A DNA stretch of 6,090 nt from positions 15,874 to 21,963 of the forward strand of contig LUYY01000034.1 in NCBI GenBank assembly GCA_001603415.1, in the 5' to 3' direction. A model generated the notes under the pieces. It ran no database searches. It saw only the letters and a program-made list of their open reading frames with translations, and was not told the origin of the DNA. The position numbers and the translations under genes are program-made. The DNA is from Bacteroidales bacterium Bact_07 (GTDB lineage: Bacteria; Bacteroidota; Bacteroidia; Bacteroidales; Tenuifilaceae). The first letter of the stretch is position 1, and each line of letters begins with the position of its first letter. Positions 1-4,080 of the stretch are shown piece by piece.

Positions 1-3
1 CCA

Positions 4-129
4 GCCCCGTAGGGGCGTAATATTTTTAACACCATGATGATTCCCACATGTATAGCGATGCACGCAATATTTTTTCCAAAGAGCAAGGGGAAAGCGTTGC
101 ATCGCAACAGAAAAGCATGGCAAAGAGCG
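4..129 (+). repeat. 126-bp dispersed repeat, copy 1
   Basis: This segment aligns without gaps to 548-673 at a constant offset of 544, with 11 mismatches (about 91% identity). It begins with a short hairpin, GCCCC-GTA-GGGGC (4-16), followed by an AT-rich stretch, and has an internal GTTGC-ATC-GCAAC dyad (96-108). Similarity stops abruptly after the shared CAAAGAGCG. The sequence encodes nothing convincing. It is probably a dispersed non-coding repeat, perhaps a small non-autonomous element, but there are no clear terminal inverted repeats or target duplications. Confidence 0.85.
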
Positions 130-137
130 GTTTACAT

Positions 138-167
138 GTTCTTTCTTGTCTTGATACAAGAAAGAAC
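138..167. repeat. Perfect 12-bp-stem inverted repeat
   Basis: GTTCTTTCTTGT (138-149) is exactly complementary to ACAAGAAAGAAC (156-167), with a 6-base loop CTTGAT. No T tract follows on either side, so a classical terminator is unlikely. It lies just past the end of repeat copy 1 and is absent after copy 2. From memory, similar CTTTCTTGT...ACAAGAAAG dyads are scattered through many bacterial intergenic regions; that comparison is recall, not a search. Confidence 0.75.
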
Positions 168-185
168 CAAAGAAAATCAAGGCTG

Positions 186-326
186 AAAAGCCCGACCCGA
201 TGGGTACCCCGTGGGTGGAACTGCCACGCGATACTATTCGCCACGCCTGTGGCGTGACTCATGTGGTATCGCTTACTAGGCCCACTGCCATGTTCCACCC
301 CCGACCCATTACCGGGTCAGGCTTTT
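186..326. repeat. Nested imperfect inverted repeat (cruciform-like)
   Basis: Several complementary segments nest in the right order. AAAAGCC (186-192) pairs with GGCTTTT (320-326), GACCCG (194-199) with CGGGTC (313-318), ATGGGT (200-205) with ACCCAT (304-309), and GGGTGGAAC (213-221) with GTTCCACCC (292-300). Inside them GCGATAC (228-234) pairs with GTATCGC (266-272), and CACGCC (242-247) with GGCGTG (251-256) around a 3-base loop. The whole 141 bp could fold into one long interrupted hairpin as RNA or extruded DNA. It codes for nothing convincing. A decayed palindromic element is the simplest reading; a structured RNA is possible but has no promoter or terminator I can point to. Confidence 0.7.
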
Positions 327-352
327 ATGCCTTTGCTTGCTTCTTCCGCTCC

Positions 353-386
353 ATTCCCTCTCAGGGAATAGGGCTGGGGTGAGGTC
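353..386. repeat. Short hairpin module with GGGGTGAGGTC, copy 1
   Basis: ATTCCCT (353-359) pairs with AGGGAAT (363-369) around the 3-base loop CTC. It is followed by a G-rich stretch ending in GGGGTGAGGTC (376-386). The same hairpin-plus-11-mer arrangement recurs at 475-511, which suggests a repeated module and not a chance palindrome. Confidence 0.6.
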
Positions 387-420
387 GTTTACCACATTCA
401 ACCATGATGACCCCTCTAAA

Positions 421-439
421 TCTCCCCTGAGAGGGGAGA
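421..439. repeat. Short GC-rich hairpin
   Basis: TCTCCCCT (421-428) pairs perfectly with AGGGGAGA (432-439) around GAG. There is no flanking T tract on either strand. It has the same CCCCT/AGGGG core as the hairpin at 475-497 and a 3-base loop like that at 353-369, so it probably belongs to the same repeat class. Confidence 0.6.
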
Positions 440-474
440 CTTTAGCCCTACAAAAAAGCTTCCTAATTGCCTCT

Positions 475-511
475 CCCCTCTCATATCAGGAGAGGGGTAG
501 GGGGTGAGGTC
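475..511. repeat. Short hairpin module with GGGGTGAGGTC, copy 2
   Basis: CCCCTCTC (475-482) pairs with GAGAGGGG (490-497) around a 7-base loop, followed by TAG and then GGGGTGAGGTC (501-511), identical to the 11-mer at 376-386. The stems of the two modules differ but remain paired, which is compatible with selection for structure or with independent decay of palindromic units. Confidence 0.6.
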
Positions 512-519
512 AATTTCAC

Positions 520-540
520 GAACAACGAACAACGAACAAC
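520..540 (+). repeat. Tandem repeat, 3 x GAACAAC
   Basis: Three exact consecutive copies of the 7-mer GAACAAC lie just upstream of the second 126-bp repeat copy. The period of 7 is not a coding periodicity. The array could vary in copy number between strains. Confidence 0.75.
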
Positions 541-547
541 GCTTCCC

Positions 548-673
548 GCCCCGTAGGGGCGTAATATTTTTAACACCATGATTATTCCCACATGAATAGC
601 GATGCACGCAATGCATTTTCCAAAGAGCAAAGGTGAAGCTTTGCATCGCAACAGAAAAGCACTGCAAAGAGCG
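548..673 (+). repeat. 126-bp dispersed repeat, copy 2
   Basis: Second copy of the repeat at 4-129, in the same orientation. The first 35 bases, including the GCCCC-GTA-GGGGC hairpin (548-560), are identical. Divergence is concentrated in the middle (613-615) and around 631-640 and 662-663. The internal dyad is weakened here because position 640 is T instead of G. The two copies bracket about 420 bp of other hairpin-rich DNA. Confidence 0.85.
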
Positions 674-717
674 ATTGTCTGAAAAACAATCAAAAGGAAT
701 AAAGGATTTAGGCACAA

Positions 718-865
718 AGAGATGCTTCGGCTAGCTTAGCATGACAAGGGAACATGAAGGAAGATAGGGTTTTTCTCATCCCAAGCAAAGTCGAGGGATC
801 TCTTCAAAGGATTGAAGAGAAAAGTGTTAAGAGATGCTTCAGCGAAGTATATCCCTACAAATCGA
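718..865. repeat. Decayed palindromic intergenic repeat
   Basis: The segment 718-746 (starting AGAGATGCTTCGG) matches the reverse complement of 774-803 at about 21 of 30 aligned positions with one gap. A 12-mer, AAGAGATGCTTC, occurs at both 717-728 and 829-840. A perfect 9-bp hairpin, TCTCTTCAA/TTGAAGAGA (799-807/812-820, loop AGGA), sits between. This resembles the widespread intergenic repeats with CATCCC...TCGAGGGATC and GCATGACA ends that I recall from many bacterial genomes. The right boundary is uncertain. Confidence 0.6.
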
Positions 866-963
866 GACTCAGCACGACAGCGTATTGTTTCGCTTGCGCG
901 CAACATGACAAATAACCTTAACTTAACAACATTGACTTGTAACTGGAAATGGGCAATATTAAA

Positions 964-985
964 ATCTGTTATTTTATTAACAGAT
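964..985. promoter_or_regulatory. 8-bp dyad, candidate operator of the oxidoreductase promoter
   Basis: ATCTGTTA (964-971) is exactly complementary to TAACAGAT (978-985) with a 6-base spacer TTTTAT. The right half overlaps the region where the -33 element of the downstream promoter should lie. This suits a binding site for a dimeric regulator. The TGTTA-N6-TAACA core is broadly reminiscent of Crp/Fnr-family sites, but I cannot assign a regulator. It could also be an incidental AT-rich palindrome. Confidence 0.45.
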
Positions 986-1007
986 GATTTTTCTCTTAGT
1001 ATCTTTG
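977..1007 (+). promoter_or_regulatory. Bacteroidota-type promoter of the oxidoreductase gene
   Basis: TATCTTTG (1000-1007) fits the Bacteroidota -7 consensus TAnnTTTG exactly. The expected -33 TTTG is only approximated by TTAA at 977-980, with a 19-base spacer. Transcription would start near 1013-1015, leaving a leader of about 20 bases before the ATG at 1033. A weak -33 with a dyad over it fits a regulated promoter, which is inference. Confidence 0.6.
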
Positions 1008-1032
1008 TGCAGTAATCCATAACCCTACTAAA

Positions 1033-2919
1033 ATGAGTACATCAAATCCAACCATCAAGGTGCTGATGGTAGATGCAGCAAGCGGTTTTTACAAGGTAAA
1101 CCGCTACAATGTGGGCGATTTTTTTGGACCTGTTGATTTGGGAATTCACCTATCGCATAAGCATAACAGCTTAAATGTTGGGGTTGGGCTTTTAGCCGGA
1201 TCAATTTTTCCTGGTTCAAACCGATTGATTGTTAACGGTATATCACCATGCTGGCATGGTTTTTACATATCGTCGATGGGAGGAGCCGGTTTGGTTTTCG
1301 ACAACCTAGGGATAAACATGTTTTCCATAGTAGGCAAAGCTGCTGCTCCCTCAATACTATACCTAAACCGTATTCATGGCGAGGAAATTGAGGTGGAGCT
1401 CCTACCCGTAAGGCCGCGAACCATTTGGGCCGAAGGCCGCGGTGGCGTTTACTCCATGATGCAGTATGCGCTCGACCAATTTGGTAGCCGCTATGAGAAC
1501 GAACCCCGAATACTTGCCACCGGACCCGCTTCGATGTACACCGATTTTGGGGCTATTGCCTCAGCTCCAATCCGTAAGAATGAGATTACCTATGTTGATA
1601 CTTGGGCTGGTCGTGGCGGCTTTGGTACCAAAATGGTGCAGCAGCACAACATTGTTGCCATCATTTACGGCGGGACTTACATCGACGAGGATTTTCGCGA
1701 TCGTACAGTTGCCGACAGCTGGTTTGAGGATCGTTACCAAAAACGCCTCGCAGCAAAGGATATGGAGGCAACCACCAAGTATAGGTTCGATCCTAAGTTT
1801 GAAACTGGTGGAACCTTTGGCGTAAACTACGCCACCATGAAGGGCGATATCATGGCTTTCAACTATCGCACTATTTATATGACCGAGGAGGAACGCCTTA
1901 AAATACACAACGACTTCATTGTAAATCATTACCTTAAGCAGTTTAACGAGGAGACCATAAAGACCAAGCAGCAACGTACTTGCGGTGAACCTTGCGGAGC
2001 AGTATGTAAGAAAATGCATGGTGAATTCAAGAAGGACTATGAGCCCTACCAAACCATGGGCCCGCTTTGCGGTATTTTCGACCAGCGAGCTGCCGAAAAG
2101 TTAAATCACCATGCCGATATGCTTGGTTTTGATGCCATTTCGGTAGGTGGTGTGCTTTCGTGGTTAATGGACTGTATGGCCGATGGTCTTGTTGCCCCCG
2201 AAGAGCTTGGGGTAACCGAAAAGCCGTTTTTTTCACCTAATGGGTTCCATGTAGTGGAGGATTCAATGCATAACGCAAACATTGGCATCGCCTTACTGGA
2301 TCAGATGGTGAATCCCAATGGGGTTTTCCATTTGCGTGAGGGGGCGCGTAAGTTTGCCCGTCATCTTGCCCGGCGTAAGGGAACAGCCGTACTCGATAAG
2401 TTTATCTATATCGGTTTTGCCCGGTCGGGTTGGATGGTTCCAAACCAGTACTGGACACCCGGCGTACTCTCGCCTATGGCTATAATGGGTAAGTACTACA
2501 TGTATTACGGAAAAGATTTTGTGCCACCACGCCAACTGGGCAGGGAGAACGCTAAACGCATGCTGAATGAGTTGGTTATGGATAACCTTGGCATGTGCCG
2601 TTTCCACCGCGCCTGGGCCGAGGACATTTTACCCGATGTTATCGATCAACTCTATGGCTTAAAGGATAAGTTCAACCGATCTATTATACTTACGGCAAGT
2701 CGTATTAATAGCCGAAATGCTTCAATATTCTGGGAAAGCGAAAGGAATATTGACTTTGTTTACACTTTCCTAAAGAAAAAGAAGGAAGTGGATGGAGTAA
2801 ATAATCCTGAACTTGACAGGTGGATTAAATATTTTGAGGAGGACAAGCGCAGTGCTGCTTTGGATTTTTGGTACGATATTCATAAGGGCATTCATGAATC
2901 GCTACTCGAATTCCATTAA
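1033..2919 (+). CDS. AOR-family tungsten-type oxidoreductase, GAPOR-like
   Basis: This 628-residue protein belongs to the aldehyde:ferredoxin oxidoreductase superfamily, cytoplasmic enzymes that use a tungsten bis-pterin centre and one [4Fe-4S] cluster to oxidise aldehydes with ferredoxin. Visible features are MGGAG at 82-86, AGRGGFG at 192-198 (pterin region of the family), GGTFG at 259-263, three cysteines C317, C321 and C325 in CGEPCGAVC, and a fourth in GMCRFHR (C522), which fits the cluster ligands. Several blocks match what I remember of archaeal GAPOR (gor) better than classical AOR: VDLGI, CGEPC with C-x3-C-x3-C spacing in place of C-x2-C-x3-C, KYRFDP, DYEPY and CRFHR. The substrate could therefore be glyceraldehyde-3-phosphate, but another aldehyde is possible. 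Length is normal for the family and the frame is intact. The ATG lies about 20 bases from the predicted transcription start, with no Shine-Dalgarno. No cofactor-synthesis or ferredoxin gene is in view. Confidence 0.9.
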   Translation: MSTSNPTIKVLMVDAASGFYKVNRYNVGDFFGPVDLGIHLSHKHNSLNVGVGLLAGSIFPGSNRLIVNGISPCWHGFYISSMGGAGLVFDNLGINMFSIVGKAAAPSILYLNRIHGEEIEVELLPVRPRTIWAEGRGGVYSMMQYALDQFGSRYENEPRILATGPASMYTDFGAIASAPIRKNEITYVDTWAGRGGFGTKMVQQHNIVAIIYGGTYIDEDFRDRTVADSWFEDRYQKRLAAKDMEATTKYRFDPKFETGGTFGVNYATMKGDIMAFNYRTIYMTEEERLKIHNDFIVNHYLKQFNEETIKTKQQRTCGEPCGAVCKKMHGEFKKDYEPYQTMGPLCGIFDQRAAEKLNHHADMLGFDAISVGGVLSWLMDCMADGLVAPEELGVTEKPFFSPNGFHVVEDSMHNANIGIALLDQMVNPNGVFHLREGARKFARHLARRKGTAVLDKFIYIGFARSGWMVPNQYWTPGVLSPMAIMGKYYMYYGKDFVPPRQLGRENAKRMLNELVMDNLGMCRFHRAWAEDILPDVIDQLYGLKDKFNRSIILTASRINSRNASIFWESERNIDFVYTFLKKKKEVDGVNNPELDRWIKYFEEDKRSAALDFWYDIHKGIHESLLEFH

Positions 2920-2939
2920 TTGTTATTTTTGAAAAAAAA

Positions 2940-3320
2940 ATGATGAAAATCGTCCGAAGGATACTTTTAGCCATTGTAGTTATTGCCATTGCCGCTTTTG
3001 CCTTTCTTTACTGGGGAACTTACGAGGAAGGGGTAATGGCAGGTAAAATAATACGCATCAGCCAAAAGGGTGTAATCTTTAAAACCTATGAGGCCAAGCT
3101 TAGCCTTGAATCGTTTGGTGCTTTGCGGGGAACAAGCCCAATTGCTGAAACTTTTGATTTTTCAGTAGAGCGAGGCAACGATGAAATGGTAAAGGAGTTG
3201 GAGCAGGTTGCTTTAACCGGTGAACGGGTTAACATACATTTCAAAAAGCGCTACATAAGGGTCCCCTGGCGGGGGAATACGCGCTATTTTGCCACGAAGG
3301 TTGAACGCATGGAAAAGTAA
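2940..3320 (+). CDS. Small single-pass membrane protein, function unknown
   Basis: The 126-residue product begins with a few basic residues (K3, R6, R7) and one hydrophobic helix (about 8-25), giving a membrane anchor or uncleaved signal with the rest probably outside the cytoplasm. The remaining domain has the pattern GKIIRISQKGVIFKTYEA (35-52), ETFDFSV (70-76) and LTGERVNIHFKKRY followed by PWRG (92-112). I recall similar small Bacteroidota proteins auto-labelled 6-phosphogluconate dehydrogenase. This protein is far too short for that enzyme and shows no nucleotide-binding motif, so that name should not be used. It starts 20 bp after the oxidoreductase stop and is probably co-transcribed. 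Two adjacent ATGs (2940 and 2943) follow a run of nine A residues; either could be the start, and there is no Shine-Dalgarno. Confidence 0.85.
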   Translation: MMKIVRRILLAIVVIAIAAFAFLYWGTYEEGVMAGKIIRISQKGVIFKTYEAKLSLESFGALRGTSPIAETFDFSVERGNDEMVKELEQVALTGERVNIHFKKRYIRVPWRGNTRYFATKVERMEK

Positions 3321-3349
3321 AAAAAGGCAGCCCATTGGCTGCCTTTTTT
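3320..3349. terminator. Bidirectional intrinsic terminator
   Basis: GGCAGCC (3326-3332) pairs with GGCTGCC (3337-3343) around a 4-base CATT loop. A run of A precedes and a run of six T follows, extending the stem by up to six A-T pairs. It starts at the stop codon of the small membrane protein and lies 21 bp past the stop of the convergent RRM gene. The T tract serves the plus-strand pair and the A tract, read on the other strand, serves the RRM gene. Confidence 0.9.
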
Positions 3350-3370
3350 ATCAGTATACTTGAAAGAATC

Positions 3371-3748
3371 TTAATAATCCCTTCTGCCACCGCGGCCACC
3401 GCCACGGCTATCGCGACCCTCGCGGCTGTAACCGCCACGACGTTCACCGTAACCACCACCACCGCGACGCTCACGGTTGAATCCACCACCGTTGCGGGGT
3501 TTATCGGTTTTAGGTTTAGCTTCCGTAACGCTGATAACCTTACCGTCGTATTCAGCTCCGGTAAGCTCTTCAATTGCGGTGCGGGCTTCATCATCATTGG
3601 ACATCTCTACAAAGCCGAATCCTCTCGAACGCCCTGTTTCTCTGTCGGTAATTACTTTGGCCGAGGTAATCTGGCCATACTCTTCGAAAAGTTGCCTTAG
3701 GTCGTCATCGTTAATGCGGTAACTCAGACCTGACACGTAAATGTTCAT
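3371..3748 (-). CDS. RRM-domain RNA-binding protein with RGG-rich tail
   Basis: The 125-residue protein is one RNA recognition motif followed by a disordered arginine/glycine tail. RNP2 is IYVSGL (3-8) and RNP1 is RGFGFVEM (42-49), with the aromatic residues at Y4, F44 and F46 that stack on RNA bases in this fold. The RRM runs to about residue 77. A KPKTDKPRNGG linker leads into repeated RGGGGYGERRGG-type sequence up to the final RRDY (87-125). Small RRM proteins of this form are common in Bacteroidota and cyanobacteria, where they act as global RNA-binding regulators, sometimes responding to cold; the role here is inferred from family. The gene is monocistronic, with its own promoter and a leader of about 120 bases. 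ATG at 3748 places RNP2 at the very N-terminus as usual for the family. Confidence 0.95.
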   Translation of the reverse strand: MNIYVSGLSYRINDDDLRQLFEEYGQITSAKVITDRETGRSRGFGFVEMSNDDEARTAIEELTGAEYDGKVISVTEAKPKTDKPRNGGGFNRERRGGGGYGERRGGYSREGRDSRGGGRGGRRDY

Positions 3749-3871
3749 AAACTAAAATTAGATTGTGATTGATAAATAAAATTGTTTGTTAACTGAGGTC
3801 TTGCTTAACTGAAGTTTTGTCGGGAATCGGCTAGATGCGGCAAAAATTTCTCTGTTGAAGCGTTTCTCAAT
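3749..3871 (-). promoter_or_regulatory. Long 5' leader of the RRM gene
   Basis: If transcription starts about 7 bases after the -7 element at 3878-3885, the RRM mRNA has about 120 untranslated bases, much longer than the 20-35 predicted for the other genes here. It contains an imperfect direct repeat (plus-strand TTAACTGAGGT at 3789-3799 and TTAACTGAAGT at 3805-3815, 10 of 11 identical, 16-base period). No Shine-Dalgarno or strong hairpin is evident. Long leaders are known for cold-responsive and autoregulated RNA-binding protein genes, so post-transcriptional control is plausible but inferred. Confidence 0.4.
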
Positions 3872-3877
3872 TCCGCA

Positions 3878-3885
3878 CAAAGGTA
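3878..3885 (-). promoter_or_regulatory. Bacteroidota -7 promoter element of the RRM gene
   Basis: Read on the minus strand this is TACCTTTG, an exact match to TAnnTTTG, followed by TGCGG. A clear -33 TTTG is missing at the expected distance (about 3905-3910), so only half of the promoter is well supported. No other TAnnTTTG is evident closer to the gene. Confidence 0.5.
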
Positions 3886-4025
3886 GTGCAATTAATTTAA
3901 TAATCACCATTTTCTGGAAATTATTTTTTGAAACGGAAAGATGACGAAGTTTAAGGCATAACCATTAGCCCAAAAATAAATCTTATGTTACACTCAAAAC
4001 CTAAGCTTGGCTATAACAATTACCT

Positions 4026-4059
4026 AAAAAGAAGTGGGTACCCACAAGAGCACCCACTT
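4026..4059 (-). terminator. Intrinsic terminator of the POT transporter gene
   Basis: AAGTGGGT (4032-4039) pairs with ACCCACTT (4052-4059) around a 12-base loop. On the minus strand the stem is followed by C and five T residues (4030-4026). It lies 22 bp past the transporter stop codon. The left arm can also pair with a nearer ACCCAC, since GTGGGTACCCAC (4034-4045) is a perfect palindrome, so two alternative folds compete. Confidence 0.65.
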
Positions 4060-4080
4060 ATAAGTATTTTGAGTTTAGTA

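Larger units (their letters stand above)
1..1032. other. Gene-free region dominated by intergenic repeats
   Basis: No open reading frame here looks like a real gene. The short frames overlap repeats and hairpins, are present on both strands at once, and have compositions expected from repeat DNA. The content is a repeat mosaic over about 1-540, a second copy of the leading repeat at 548-673, a decayed palindromic repeat from 718 to about 865, and the promoter region of the downstream oxidoreductase from about 960. Between 674 and 717 and between about 866 and 960 I see nothing specific. Confidence 0.8.

Noticed and set aside
26..298. 90-residue minus-strand frame and overlapping plus-strand frames at 48-257 and 200-382
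   Set aside because: They run through the 126-bp repeat, the perfect hairpin and the nested inverted repeat, on both strands at once. No recognisable domain and no initiation context; they are by-products of repeat DNA.
130..547. CRISPR array or integron cassette array
   Set aside because: The repeated units are few, of different lengths and not regularly spaced, and the 126-bp copies are far too long for CRISPR repeats. No cas or integrase gene is visible.
416..717. Two overlapping minus-strand frames of 99 and 78 residues
   Set aside because: Both start inside or beside the second 126-bp repeat copy and cross the tandem 7-mer and hairpin modules. Similar peptides would arise wherever these repeats occur.
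736..1020. Minus-strand 94-residue and plus-strand 67-residue frames before the oxidoreductase
   Set aside because: They lie in the decayed palindromic repeat and the promoter region, and one would read through the oxidoreductase promoter and dyad. No domain features.
1561..2052. 163-residue minus-strand frame inside the oxidoreductase gene
   Set aside because: Shadow of a well-supported coding gene; the plus-strand product carries family motifs across this whole stretch.
2940..3320. 6-phosphogluconate dehydrogenase
   Set aside because: The protein has 126 residues with a membrane anchor and lacks a Rossmann GxGxxG motif and the catalytic domain; the name appears to be an annotation artefact I recall from related proteins.
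3335..3700. Alanine/threonine-rich 121-residue plus-strand frame antisense to the RRM gene
   Set aside because: Its composition is the complement of the Arg/Gly-rich tail codons. The minus-strand frame has intact RNP1 and RNP2 motifs.
3992..4074. ACTCAAAA (3992-3999) and TTTTGAGT (4067-4074) as an outer stem around the transporter terminator
   Set aside because: An exact 8-bp AT-rich match at 67 bases separation in AT-rich DNA is easily chance, and the inner hairpin alone explains termination.
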